Below, piece after piece: positions 50,982-60,113 of a DNA stretch of 64,000 nt; the first letter of the stretch is position 1, and each line of letters opens with the position of its first letter. The notes under the pieces were generated by a model. That model saw nothing but the letters and a program-made list of their open reading frames with translations. It made no database searches and was not told the DNA's origin. The stretch is from the IMG/VR virus record IMGVR_UViG_3300025930_000141, positions 16,712 through 80,711 of that record; one strand, 5' to 3'. A program made the position numbers and the translations under genes. This DNA comes from a virus.

Positions 50982-51984
50982 TTAGTTCTGCCTCCAATTT
51001 CTCCTGTATTTGCGGATTGTCCTTGAGATATGTAACGGCACCCTTTCGGCCCTGAGCCTGTTGTCCGTAAACTTCATACCAAGCCCCTCGGCGGTGGACG
51101 AGGCCGTAGTCCACGCCCATGTCCAGCACTTCGCCGGTAAGGTCGAGGCCAGGGCCACGAGCAGCGTTGTTGCGGTAAAAGTCGAATGCTCCGGTTCCAT
51201 ATTCACCATTAATCTTGTTCTTGTCGATGTGCCAATTCACGGGTGCTCCGACAGCCTCTTCGACCAAGTTTTCGCCTCGCTGCACTTTTTCCTTAAGTTG
51301 CTTGTCGTCTGACTTGGTTGAAGAGAATCTAACTCGGAGCGCGTCGGTATGACGCACTTCCTTGCCGCCGATTGGCATGAATGGCTTTGTCATCGCGGGC
51401 GAGCCCACGTCGATACGGGCCTGTGAGATATGAACAATCGCGGTGGTCCAGTTAATTCCCTGAACCATCTTACACATCTGACCGAGGTCTTTAGCCATTT
51501 GGCCCAACTGTCTGGTGTTTTCGAAGTTCTTCAATACTCCGTCTTTGTCCACCAAGTTACTGGGCATCAGTGCGGCGGTGGAATCAATGAAAATCATGTC
51601 CACGCCGCTGTTAATCAATTTAACTTGTAGGTCTGTCAACTCTGATATGGTTGACACTTCTGTTACGAGCACTTTCTCAGGGTCGAGTCCTAGGGCTTCT
51701 GCCCACGCGGGGTCGAACGAATGTTCCGCGTCTACCCATGCAATGCTCTGGCCTTGTTTTTGATTGATACCGGCTGTCTGCAATGCGAATGCGGTCTTGA
51801 ACGAAATCTCCGCTCCCCAGAGAGTATGCTGCTTTCCTCTACGGAATCCACCACCGAGTAACTTGTTCATTTTGAACGAAGCGGTCGGCAGTTTCTCGCT
51901 GCTAATCTCTGACCCTATTTTGAGTTGTGCCCGTGTATCTTTATCTAAGGACGCTAAAATGTCGTCTAGTGTTACATCTGGCAT
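50971..51984 (-). CDS. recA: RecA-like recombinase with degenerate P-loop, 337 aa
   Basis: RecA core with SIAWVDAEHSFDP (Walker-like Glu strand), DMIFIDSTAALMP (Walker B), INWTTAIVHISQAR and PIGGKEVRHTDALR. The Walker A reads GAEISFKT (residues 57-64), so the Gly before Lys is Phe, where E. coli RecA has GPESSGKT. Strand exchange for phage recombination. ATG 51984 six bases after TATAAT: leaderless. Confidence 0.88.
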   Translation of the reverse strand: MPDVTLDDILASLDKDTRAQLKIGSEISSEKLPTASFKMNKLLGGGFRRGKQHTLWGAEISFKTAFALQTAGINQKQGQSIAWVDAEHSFDPAWAEALGLDPEKVLVTEVSTISELTDLQVKLINSGVDMIFIDSTAALMPSNLVDKDGVLKNFENTRQLGQMAKDLGQMCKMVQGINWTTAIVHISQARIDVGSPAMTKPFMPIGGKEVRHTDALRVRFSSTKSDDKQLKEKVQRGENLVEEAVGAPVNWHIDKNKINGEYGTGAFDFYRNNAARGPGLDLTGEVLDMGVDYGLVHRRGAWYEVYGQQAQGRKGAVTYLKDNPQIQEKLEAELNGL

Positions 51985-51990
51985 ACGTCC

Positions 51991-52019
51991 ATTATAGCAG
52001 GTTCAGGCGTCGTTGTCTA
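51991..52019 (-). promoter_or_regulatory. Promoter, TAGACA-17-TATAAT, for recA
   Basis: -35 at 52014-52019, -10 at 51991-51996; leaderless recA message. Confidence 0.75.
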
Positions 52020-52251
52020 CGTCCTCAATTGTTACTCCGATTGTGTGGTCGTGCGTAATCGGGTCTTCGTCAATGAACAATTGAGTACCCTCGGGCAGCC
52101 CCGCTGCGACGGTACCATGCAAAATGGTGACCGGCTCTCCTATCTCTAATAGGATGAATGCCAGGGTTTGTTGCAACATGAGAAATGACTTCTCTAGTTG
52201 GTCAACCTCATTTTCTAGTTTACGAATGTATACGTCTTCTGATACGGTCAT
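52003..52251 (-). CDS. Coiled-coil N-terminal hypothetical protein, 82 aa
   Basis: MTVSEDVYIRKLENEVDQLE coiled coil, then an acidic beta-rich part (DPITHDHTIGVTIEDVD). Confidence 0.63.
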   Translation of the reverse strand: MTVSEDVYIRKLENEVDQLEKSFLMLQQTLAFILLEIGEPVTILHGTVAAGLPEGTQLFIDEDPITHDHTIGVTIEDVDNDA

Positions 52252-52394
52252 TTATTATCTCCACATTCTGGACACACGGCTGTCACCCAGTCGCCGCCGA
52301 GACTAATTTCACGATACTCCATTCCGGGCGACAGTTCCTTGTTGCATTTATAGCAACGTAACCCGAAGGGATATTCAAGTTGTGTCACAATCAT
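52248..52394 (-). CDS. Zinc-ribbon microprotein, 48 aa
   Basis: RCYKCNKELSPGMEYREISL and CPECGDNK. ATGA overlap downstream; four-base overlap with the polymerase gene upstream. Confidence 0.67.
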   Translation of the reverse strand: MIVTQLEYPFGLRCYKCNKELSPGMEYREISLGGDWVTAVCPECGDNK

Positions 52395-55300
52395 AGTATT
52401 CTTTCCACGGACAACTTGCCGTCGTCCATTTCCTTTAGTTCAATGTCTACCACGTTACCCGGCTTGCACAGCGTGTGTACCTGCGGATAGGTGGACGGCC
52501 ACACAATGGCCCCAAATAGATTCTTCTCGTTGTCTACCAGCACAATGTCACCCATCCGCTTACCGGCCTTGGTGATGCGGGTATTAAGAGACAGCACCTT
52601 GTACATGGCATCGGGTACGTCGGACATATCGTTCTTGCCCAAGAACTTACCGATGATAGAGGAATCCAGTTCCTCTACCCGGCACTTCTCGATAACGGTG
52701 TTGTTCGACACCAGCAGTACATAGATTTGTCCTGTTTCGTATTCTTCCCCGAAGGAAGTGAATATGCCCTTTACGTCGGTCTCGTCCAGGAAGTCCACGC
52801 GCTGCCAGTTGTCCTTACGGGTAATCTGCTGACACATTGCCATGGTGACATAAGTGGCTGACTCGTCGTGCTCGTCCAGCGTAGCAAACTGCGCCTTAAT
52901 GTCTGGTGGCAGGTCGTAGGCCAGCGACGGCACGTTAAGGTACTTGTAGTAGTTGTCTGGCTCGTTGCCGGTACGAGGGTTGTCTTCGAATGCCGCTGCT
53001 CCCACGGCATTCAGGGCCGCTAGGACGCCGGAAGAAATACCGCTGTACTTCTGCTCCGCTGCAATTGTCAGAGCCTCATACGAGGCGTACGGAGCCCCGT
53101 CCAGGATGCGCTTGGCCGTCTTCGGACCGATGCCCTTGACGGACTCCAATCCGAATCGAATATAGTCGCCCTCTTCGTCGGTCTGAATGCTGATATGAAT
53201 ATCAGACTTGTTGACGTGAGGCATCCTTACCCGAATACCGAGTCGCTTGACTTCCAACAAATAAGTGAGCATCTTCATGCGGTCGTTCTTGTTGGACGAC
53301 TTGAGTCGGCTCAGCGCCGAGGTGATGTATTCGATTGGGTAATAGTATTTAAGGTATGCCGTAAGTAGCGTAAGCATAGAGTAGCCAACGGCGTGTGCCT
53401 TTGCGAATGCGTAGTCGGCTGAGGCTTCAAGGTCTTTCCAGACCGCTGCGGCCTTTGTTCGTCCAAGTTTGTCACTGGCACCATTAATAAATTCGTCCTT
53501 CCAGACGGCGAGGTCTTGTGGAATCTTCTTGGAAATTGCCTTACGAACCTTGTTAGCGTGTGCCGGGGACATTCCGGCAATCTCCTGGCAGAGCAACAAC
53601 TGCTGCTCCTGGTAGAGTATAGCACCATAGGTTTCGCGCGTGAACCACTCGGCGTCCTTGTGAATATACTTGATGTTACCGGTCTTCTTGCCGCGCATGT
53701 AAGTCGAACCTACAGTGGAGTTGGCGGCACCCGGACGGACCAGTGCGTTAGAGGCTACCAGTTCGTCAAAGTTGTGTACGCCACCCATGTTCAAAATGGT
53801 GCGCGTCGAGGCCGACTGCTCTGCCTGGAAAAGCAGGGAAGTGTGACCGGCAGAAATCATGTCGTAAATGTTCTTGTCGTCAAGCGGAATTTGCTCAATG
53901 TCAATGTCAATGCCGTGGCGCTGCTTAATCAACTTCAAGGCGTCGTCCACGATAGACAGCGTGCGCAAGCCCAGCAGGTCGTACTTAACGAATCCAATGT
54001 CGGCCAGTTCGCGCATGTCTGCACCGGCCACCGGTACGCGACCGGCACCCTCGTCGGATGGGTCGTTGGCGCTCTGAATTGGGACATACCGCTCGATAGG
54101 CTCAGCCGACAGGATGACGCCGCCAGGGTGCACGCCGGTAGACTGAATACGGCCAACCAGAGCCTTAGCCAACTTGGCTAAGTCCGGGTATTGCTTTCTG
54201 ACATTAGCCAGGTCAGGGTGGCGCTGGTAAGCGTCAATAGTTTCAACTGTCTTACCAATCTTTGCTGCCACGGCGAACGGTACGCCGACCACCTTGGCCG
54301 CAGCCTTGAGCGCAGACTTGTCCTTGTACTCGGTAATGGTCAAAATGTTGGAGACATTACCGTATACGTCTACCACGTGCTTCTTAACCTGATACCGACC
54401 ATCAATAGCAAAGTCGGTGTCAATGTCTGCCGGGTCGTCACGGTCCACGCTCAGGAAGCGCTCGGGCAACAGGTTATACGGCATAGGGTTAATCTTGGTT
54501 AGCCGTAGGGCGTAGTTGGTTAGATACGATACCGCCGAGCCTCGTCCGTAGCCAGTGAAAATGTCATTGTCGGTTGCCCATTGCACATATTCCTTGGCAA
54601 TGAGGAAATAGTTGCTGAGGCCCAGAGAGGTGATTGTATCGAGTTCGAAATTCACACGGGCCAGGTTCTCTTCTGTATTTATTCCGCGCTCCTGTAGGCC
54701 TCTATAGGTCTCCTGGCGCAGTTCCTCGTCCGCTTGCTCGCTGACAACCGGCAACAGGTCCAGCCGCTCGTGGTAGGTGTATTCTTCTACTGTGTTAGCG
54801 ATAACCATGGTGTTAGTTAGGGCCTCTTCACCTATACCGTGCTTTTCCAGATTGGCCTTATGCTCGTCGTAGGTGTGCAGCCACAGTTCAAAGTCCTTGA
54901 AACTCATCGTGCGGTCCGGGTACAGGTAATTCAACTTCTCGACAAACTCTGCCTGAGCCAACTTGGAACGGTCGATTTCCTTGACCAACTTCGGACTCGT
55001 GTTAATGATAAGCATGGATTCGGCCAGCCACAGGTCGTCCTTTGAGGCCATGTGGCAGTCGCTCGTGATGACGACCGGAATGCCGTGTTTCTTAGCCAGG
55101 GAGGCCAGGGCCTTGTTGAGTTTCTTGTCGTTAGACTCCATGACCTCCATGTAGAAGCGGTCACCGAAGATGCGCTTGAAATCTTTTGCCAATTGCTCCG
55201 CTTGTGGCTTGTCACCGGCCTCAATCGCCTTAGCAATCATACCGCTCATGCACCCCGAGAGCGCAACGATTCCCTCGTTATGCTCTTCTAGTACCTCTAG

Positions 55301-55672
55301 GTCGATTCGTGGCTTGAAGTAGTAACCCTCGGTCCAGCCGATGCGGCTCAGGGTATCGAGGTTTTCCAGCCCTTGCTGGTTCTGTGCAAGCAGAGTAATG
55401 TGGTTGTACACGCTGGTGCCGTCCTGACGGGCAGCCTTGCTGCGCCGGTCGAAACGGTCCAGGGTAATGTAGGCTTCCTGTCCCAGAATAGGGATGATAC
55501 CGGCCTCGCCAGCCTGACGTAAAAACTCACGGTGACCAATGTTGGTCCCGTGATTTGTCTGAGCCAGGTGTGTGATGCCAATTTCCTTGGCTCGCACCAT
55601 GTATTCTGCTGGGGTAGAGGCACCGTCCAGAACGGAGTAACCGTCGTGGACGTGTAGTTCTGCGTGCTGCAT
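52391..55672 (-). CDS. dnaE: DNA polymerase III alpha subunit (DnaE-type), 1093 aa
   Basis: N-terminal PHP domain (LHVHDGYSVLDG, residues 6-17; TNHGTN; TSDCHM), then the polymerase palm with GYGRGSAVSYL and DPADIDTDFAID (catalytic acids near residues 410-420), a YQEQQLLLCQEIAGMSPA fingers region, helix-hairpin-helix ESVKGIGPKTAKRIL and an OB-fold C-terminus. Full-length replicative polymerase. Two-base overlap with the Cys peptidase-like gene. Confidence 0.95.
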   Translation of the reverse strand: MQHAELHVHDGYSVLDGASTPAEYMVRAKEIGITHLAQTNHGTNIGHREFLRQAGEAGIIPILGQEAYITLDRFDRRSKAARQDGTSVYNHITLLAQNQQGLENLDTLSRIGWTEGYYFKPRIDLEVLEEHNEGIVALSGCMSGMIAKAIEAGDKPQAEQLAKDFKRIFGDRFYMEVMESNDKKLNKALASLAKKHGIPVVITSDCHMASKDDLWLAESMLIINTSPKLVKEIDRSKLAQAEFVEKLNYLYPDRTMSFKDFELWLHTYDEHKANLEKHGIGEEALTNTMVIANTVEEYTYHERLDLLPVVSEQADEELRQETYRGLQERGINTEENLARVNFELDTITSLGLSNYFLIAKEYVQWATDNDIFTGYGRGSAVSYLTNYALRLTKINPMPYNLLPERFLSVDRDDPADIDTDFAIDGRYQVKKHVVDVYGNVSNILTITEYKDKSALKAAAKVVGVPFAVAAKIGKTVETIDAYQRHPDLANVRKQYPDLAKLAKALVGRIQSTGVHPGGVILSAEPIERYVPIQSANDPSDEGAGRVPVAGADMRELADIGFVKYDLLGLRTLSIVDDALKLIKQRHGIDIDIEQIPLDDKNIYDMISAGHTSLLFQAEQSASTRTILNMGGVHNFDELVASNALVRPGAANSTVGSTYMRGKKTGNIKYIHKDAEWFTRETYGAILYQEQQLLLCQEIAGMSPAHANKVRKAISKKIPQDLAVWKDEFINGASDKLGRTKAAAVWKDLEASADYAFAKAHAVGYSMLTLLTAYLKYYYPIEYITSALSRLKSSNKNDRMKMLTYLLEVKRLGIRVRMPHVNKSDIHISIQTDEEGDYIRFGLESVKGIGPKTAKRILDGAPYASYEALTIAAEQKYSGISSGVLAALNAVGAAAFEDNPRTGNEPDNYYKYLNVPSLAYDLPPDIKAQFATLDEHDESATYVTMAMCQQITRKDNWQRVDFLDETDVKGIFTSFGEEYETGQIYVLLVSNNTVIEKCRVEELDSSIIGKFLGKNDMSDVPDAMYKVLSLNTRITKAGKRMGDIVLVDNEKNLFGAIVWPSTYPQVHTLCKPGNVVDIELKEMDDGKLSVERIL

Positions 55673-56025
55673 TAGTCCTTCTTACGGATAACGTCGAAGT
55701 GAAGTTCTTCGTTTAACCCGAAGCCGTCGGGATGCGGGTCGTGTACCATTTTACCATTACGGTAAATCACGACATGAGCCAGATTCTTGTACCGGGGCGA
55801 TGGGCCGCTCACCAGATAATATTCGTCGGTATCCAGGTGACCCCAGACCGGCTCAATTTTGTAACCTCTCTCATCCAGCCAGGTTACGGTTTGCAACCAC
55901 CAGTGGGTGGGTCCGTCATTTACGAAGTCTGGTACCTCGTCCATCGGTAGGTCCATTACCGAAGCAATGGCCGTCTGCCAGCAGTTTCCCTGCTTGCCAA
56001 AAGCGTTCTGGTGGTGTGGTGTCAT
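55672..56025 (-). CDS. Cysteine peptidase-like protein, 117 aa
   Basis: KQGNCWQTAIASVMDLPMDE (catalytic Cys helix, near residue 15) and LAHVVIYRNGKMVHDPHPDG (His/Asp) form the short papain-like fold found in many phage genomes. Role unknown. Confidence 0.7.
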   Translation of the reverse strand: MTPHHQNAFGKQGNCWQTAIASVMDLPMDEVPDFVNDGPTHWWLQTVTWLDERGYKIEPVWGHLDTDEYYLVSGPSPRYKNLAHVVIYRNGKMVHDPHPDGFGLNEELHFDVIRKKD

Positions 56026-56306
56026 TTCCTGCTTTGTATGTATTCCATTGTGACTCGTCTGAGCCCTCGTCGCCTATTGCGACGGTAGATGCGAGTAACG
56101 TCTTTATGACAAGACACGCACAGTGGAATCAAGTCGTATCTAGCCGACTCTCTTCCTAGTCGAGTATAATCCATGTGGTGAACTTGAATCGGCCCACTGA
56201 CAGAGTTACACGCCTTGCATCGCTTTCCGTGGATTGCGAAACACTCATTGCGCTTGTTCTGCCAGTGGACCGACTTGAGGTATGCGCGGTACGCATTTGA
56301 AATCAT
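56022..56306 (-). CDS. HNH endonuclease, 94 aa, leaderless
   Basis: CKACNS, IQVHHMDYTRLGRE and LIPLCVSCHKDVTRIY: complete compact HNH. ATG 56306 six bases after TATAAT (56313-56318). Confidence 0.85.
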   Translation of the reverse strand: MISNAYRAYLKSVHWQNKRNECFAIHGKRCKACNSVSGPIQVHHMDYTRLGRESARYDLIPLCVSCHKDVTRIYRRNRRRGLRRVTMEYIQSRK

Positions 56307-56322
56307 ACCGCCATTATACCAT

Positions 56323-57006
56323 TTACCAGTCTACGTCAACCTTTTCAGCGGTGACCGGTTCCTTTGCAGACTCCTGCTTTGGTGTGTCACCATCTGACTT
56401 GAGGTTACCAGTCGTGTAGTAGCGCTCCTGCTTCTCAGGCTCTACCTTGAATGGTGCTTGCTCAAGGTCCCAAAGGTCGTACTCTTCTACGTTTACCTTC
56501 TTGGCCTTAGGCAATTGCTGAATGCTGTAAGAGGTCTTCTTGTCCGAACCGGTACGAGTCAACTTGAACGTCTTGTCGGTAATCGAGTAATCGAAGTCTT
56601 CGTCAGCAGCAATGGCACGAAGGTCATTAGCAATCGAGCCCTTGGTTGAGAAACCGCGCGATAGCACGGCTACGTATGGCTCTTCGCCAGCCTTTTCTAC
56701 AAGCACATTGATGTAGAGTACGCGCTTTTGCCACCAGCCCTGCTCGCAGCCGTAGCACGAGCCCTCGTCAGCGGTGCACGATGCGTGATACTGAAAGTGG
56801 TCTGGGTTTGCGTGTTCTAGGTTCGTAACGGCCAAGCCGTTCTTCTCCGAGTAATTCGGGGAACCTGTGTCAAACTCTTGAAGTGGTGTAACCTTGACAG
56901 ACTCGCCGTCTGCCAACTTTACCCATACCGTCTTCTGACGGTCTGGAAAGTCGTTGCTTTCCGCCAAACTCTTATCGAGTTCAGCCAATCCTGTAATGAA
57001 TCCCAT
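56323..57006 (-). CDS. Single-stranded DNA-binding protein, gp32-like, 227 aa
   Basis: Phage SSB plan: OB-fold with VWVKLADGESVKVTPLQEFD, a CTADEGSCYGC zinc-type loop, RVLYINVLVEKAG, and a strongly acidic C-terminal tail ending KVDVDW that would bind partners. Sits between polymerase and primase. Confidence 0.78.
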   Translation of the reverse strand: MGFITGLAELDKSLAESNDFPDRQKTVWVKLADGESVKVTPLQEFDTGSPNYSEKNGLAVTNLEHANPDHFQYHASCTADEGSCYGCEQGWWQKRVLYINVLVEKAGEEPYVAVLSRGFSTKGSIANDLRAIAADEDFDYSITDKTFKLTRTGSDKKTSYSIQQLPKAKKVNVEEYDLWDLEQAPFKVEPEKQERYYTTGNLKSDGDTPKQESAKEPVTAEKVDVDW

Positions 57007-57057
57007 TTAGTCTCATTTCTCCTAGTGTGTGGTGCTGGGCACATGCCCATCCACCTA

Positions 57058-58122
57058 TCATTGTACCACGGCGATGCGGTCGTAGTCAAGTTGTCTGTAC
57101 TCTAAACTGCCTATCGGGGCAACCAACATTTTGGATATTTCTGCATCGGTTAGGTCGGTTGCATCTTTCTTTCCGTTAGGAAATACTTCCTGGTCGGAAT
57201 ATACCGCCCACTTGACCCGTTTGTTGGGTAATGCGTCATGAATCTGCCAAGCCAAGTCCCTACCGGGCCGGTGGCCCTTGCAGGGACCGCCACACTTATG
57301 ACAGCGACCCTTCTGGAAATGCAGGTCAAAGTCAGTCATAAGGATGATGGTGGAAAAGGTTCTGTCCAGTTGTTGGATTTGTAGCGTGCTCAGTGAGCCA
57401 CCCAGCAGGGCCACCACGTTAGGGTAGCCCGCCTGATGAATTTTCATGGCGTCAAAGGATGACTCCACGATTATCACCGTGTCCCCGTGCCGCTTGGCCC
57501 GGTGGAAGTTCCATACTGTTTTAGACTTTGGTAGGTGGTCAGAGTTTTTGAAGTCTTTGCCCTCTATGCTCCGACCTATGAATCCTATCAGCATACCGCT
57601 CGGGTCGTGCATGGGCACGATAACCATGTCCTGCTTGACCGAGTAGCCGACACCAAAATGTTCTAGAGTATCTGTATCAAATCCTCTTTTACGCATATAC
57701 AGTAAGCCACGGGTATCAGTCCACAAAGCCTGTCGCATGCGCAATACCGGCTCTTCTGGAAACTGCACAAACTCGGCGGGTGCCGAGTCACGCATGCGCT
57801 TCATTAACTCCCAAGCGGGTCTGCGCCCGGATTGCACGAGCCGTGCAAATTCGAACACGTTAACGTCCTTGAGCCTGGCAGCCAAATTGCTCAGCGTACC
57901 GGCAGCAGCACACGATGGGTTGAAGCAACAATACAAACCACTCAACTTATCGACCACAAATGCCGGGTCGTTGGAGTTCGGGTGGAACGGACAAAACCCT
58001 ATGAAGTGCGTAGAGGTTTGCGACTCGATAGTTACTCCGCAGTGCTCAAGGACTGCTGCGACTTGCTCTTCGGAGTATACTTCGGTATTTCTTTGCCGCT
58101 CAGGATTCCACCTACGGTCCAT
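57058..58122 (-). CDS. DnaG-like primase, 354 aa
   Basis: Zinc-binding domain (FCPFHPNSNDPAF, CFNPSC, residues about 43-75), RNA polymerase core, and TOPRIM motifs VIIVESSFDAMKI and ILMTDFDLH. An extra CHKCGGPC zinc site lies after the TOPRIM. Makes RNA primers with the DnaB helicase. No start exists after 58032, so the 5' end overlaps the upstream gene by 91 bases in another frame. Confidence 0.9.
   Translation of the reverse strand: MDRRWNPERQRNTEVYSEEQVAAVLEHCGVTIESQTSTHFIGFCPFHPNSNDPAFVVDKLSGLYCCFNPSCAAAGTLSNLAARLKDVNVFEFARLVQSGRRPAWELMKRMRDSAPAEFVQFPEEPVLRMRQALWTDTRGLLYMRKRGFDTDTLEHFGVGYSVKQDMVIVPMHDPSGMLIGFIGRSIEGKDFKNSDHLPKSKTVWNFHRAKRHGDTVIIVESSFDAMKIHQAGYPNVVALLGGSLSTLQIQQLDRTFSTIILMTDFDLHFQKGRCHKCGGPCKGHRPGRDLAWQIHDALPNKRVKWAVYSDQEVFPNGKKDATDLTDAEISKMLVAPIGSLEYRQLDYDRIAVVQ
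57060..57089 (-). promoter_or_regulatory. Promoter, TTGACT-18-TACAAT, for ssb
   Basis: -35 at 57084-57089, -10 at 57060-57065, at the end of the primase gene. Confidence 0.75.
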
Positions 58123-58349
58123 GTCTTTTCCTTGTCAATCTTTACACCATAAACAGACAGAGCGAATGTGTACCGCTCTTGTGCTGCGTCGTAGTCCACG
58201 GTAAACTGCGGCTCGATATCGAGCGCCGGGACATACCCCTGTTCGCGCATCATGTTCTCAACAAAGTCAACTAACCTTTCGCGCGTCTTGGTTACTTCTC
58301 TATCGGCAATCTCGCCATTGAGATTGAATCGCTGAATCTCGTCATGCAT
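58032..58349 (-). CDS. Hypothetical 105-aa protein overlapping primase
   Basis: MHDEIQRFNLNGEIADREVT, QFTVDYDAAQERYTF, basic/Ser tail. Shares one base with the helicase stop and 91 bases with the primase start. Confidence 0.7.
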   Translation of the reverse strand: MHDEIQRFNLNGEIADREVTKTRERLVDFVENMMREQGYVPALDIEPQFTVDYDAAQERYTFALSVYGVKIDKEKTWTVGGILSGKEIPKYTPKSKSQQSLSTAE

Positions 58350-59563
58350 TAGAATACTTCCTGATATGTGCCGTTGTTAATGTCCCAGTCTATGGAGCCC
58401 GAGAACAACGGTCCGTTTCGATTCTTTCTTCCTACCGCGTCCACGAGGTTGGATTCATCGTATCCGTGTACCGCGATTGCCAGGTCAGAGTCATAAGCCA
58501 ACTGCTTGGAATATGCTACCTGTTCAACCATCGGTGGTCCGTCTACGCTGGTACCACTCTCGGGAGTGGCCGAAGAAATTGCCACTACTCCCAACTCATC
58601 CTGCACAGCAATCGTCTTGAACTCATTAGACATGTTACGCATCTTCGAAGTCATGTCGTTCGACTGTGCGTTGTCTGAGCCCAATTGGCAGTAATCAAAG
58701 AAAACAATGTCCGGCTGGTATCTGTCAATCTTACCTCGCACGACGTTGGGCGTCATGGTACCGAGGGTATCGTTGGATACCACATGAAACTTATTGTTCA
58801 TGCCGTCCATTCTGGCTTCCAGTTCCTTCATACCCGCCTCCGGGTATTGTCCCAGTTCCAAGTCAGAATTCTTGAAAAGACCTGACCCCATAATCGTATA
58901 GGCTCGGTTCTGAACCTTGAGCACTGGCATTTCCAGGCTCACAATCATAGGGGTGTATCCCTGGGTGAAGGCATTAACTGCCATGAGCGTTGCTAGAAGC
59001 GACTTTTTGCGTCCTGTGAATCCCAGGATAACAACGAAGTCGCCAGGAGAGATACCGGCAGTGTACGACGCATCAATGAATGATACGCCTGTCGGAATAC
59101 CCGGCTGCCCACCACGGGCTTCGGCGCGGGCTCGTAATTCGTCTAGACTCTTACGTGCTGCCTCTACGTCCGAAATGTCTACGTCGTGGGAGACGGTTGC
59201 GATTCTGTTTAATCTTGAGAATTCCGCCTGTAGGTCGGCCAGGACTCGTGCTGAATTCATTCCATTACTCAGGGCTGCTGACTTCTGGAATAGCAACTGG
59301 TCCAGCCGGTTGCTTAATACCTCTTCTCGCAACTGGTCAATATAGAATTGTGTTGGTAGTTCTGTCTTAACATATTCTAGGGCATCGAATCGGCCCTTGA
59401 TAGTGTTAAAGTCTGGTACTGTGTGATACTTTGTGTAAAAGGCCTTAATGGACCTCCACACGTCGCCATAGGTTTGTAGTAGGTCGTCTACGCCGTTGGC
59501 GAACAGGGTGCCTATATCCTTGCTCTCTAATACTGCGTTGATAACAAGTAGTTCTTTATTCAA
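58349..59563 (-). CDS. dnaB: DnaB-type replicative helicase with degenerate P-loop, 404 aa
   Basis: N-terminal helical domain (1-125), then the RecA-like ATPase: DFVVILGFTGRKKSLLAT (Walker A at 181-188 reads GFTGRKKS, Lys in place of Gly), MIVSLEMP (helicase motif 1a/2), DIVFFDYCQL (Walker B) and AYDSDLAIAVHG. Unwinds the fork with the primase. Confidence 0.9.
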   Translation of the reverse strand: MNKELLVINAVLESKDIGTLFANGVDDLLQTYGDVWRSIKAFYTKYHTVPDFNTIKGRFDALEYVKTELPTQFYIDQLREEVLSNRLDQLLFQKSAALSNGMNSARVLADLQAEFSRLNRIATVSHDVDISDVEAARKSLDELRARAEARGGQPGIPTGVSFIDASYTAGISPGDFVVILGFTGRKKSLLATLMAVNAFTQGYTPMIVSLEMPVLKVQNRAYTIMGSGLFKNSDLELGQYPEAGMKELEARMDGMNNKFHVVSNDTLGTMTPNVVRGKIDRYQPDIVFFDYCQLGSDNAQSNDMTSKMRNMSNEFKTIAVQDELGVVAISSATPESGTSVDGPPMVEQVAYSKQLAYDSDLAIAVHGYDESNLVDAVGRKNRNGPLFSGSIDWDINNGTYQEVF

Positions 59564-59910
59564 CCTATTCCTTTCTTACCGGATGCCAACCACTCTTCGG
59601 TGCGACGCTTGGTTTCCTCTCGGAGCCTCTGTTGTAGGGCTGCATCCTCGTTGTGCTGGCGCATCGCTTCCACCAGTCTATCATACCCGTAGAACAGGTC
59701 ATTGATTTTATGCTTATTACTTGACTGAGTTGTTAAGAAGAAGTCTATGACCTCTCTCAGTTCATCGGACGTAAAGTCCATCAGCATGTTTTGAAAGTAT
59801 CCCTTAGCAATGTTCCTGTTCACTACCGGCGCTTTGCCGTACTTCGCAGTATACTGCTTGATGAAGTAACTAGTCAGCGCATGGCACTGGGCGGCGGTAG
59901 GGGTAGCCAT
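59560..59910 (-). CDS. Helicase loader candidate, 116 aa
   Basis: Helical protein (TSYFIKQYTAKYGKAPVVNR, GYFQNMLMDFTSDELREVI) directly upstream of dnaB with a four-base overlap; position and all-helix plan suggest a helicase-loading accessory. No catalytic motif. Confidence 0.6.
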   Translation of the reverse strand: MATPTAAQCHALTSYFIKQYTAKYGKAPVVNRNIAKGYFQNMLMDFTSDELREVIDFFLTTQSSNKHKINDLFYGYDRLVEAMRQHNEDAALQQRLREETKRRTEEWLASGKKGIG

Positions 59911-60107
59911 TACTTGGCCTTGTTGGCTGAGTCGATTTCGTCAAACTTAGCGTCGGTCCACTTCTGGACCGTGGCCTCTACGCGGGCCTTGGCATCGTCT
60001 TCGTTTTCTCCATCACGGACCTCAGAGGTCCAAGAGTAGAACGCCGTTGCGTTGTTGTATCCCATGTTGTACTTAAAACCTAGGGATACGGTTACCGTGT
60101 CTGTCAT
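59910..60107 (-). CDS. Hypothetical 65-aa protein
   Basis: MTDTVTVSLGFKYNMGYNNA beta-rich, then a charged helix. Coupled to the loader candidate. Confidence 0.64.
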   Translation of the reverse strand: MTDTVTVSLGFKYNMGYNNATAFYSWTSEVRDGENEDDAKARVEATVQKWTDAKFDEIDSANKAK

Positions 60108-60113
60108 TGTTTC

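Noticed and set aside
53516-54181. Plus-strand frame of 221 codons opposite DNA polymerase
   Set aside because: Lies fully inside the conserved polymerase palm region on the other strand; antisense shadow.
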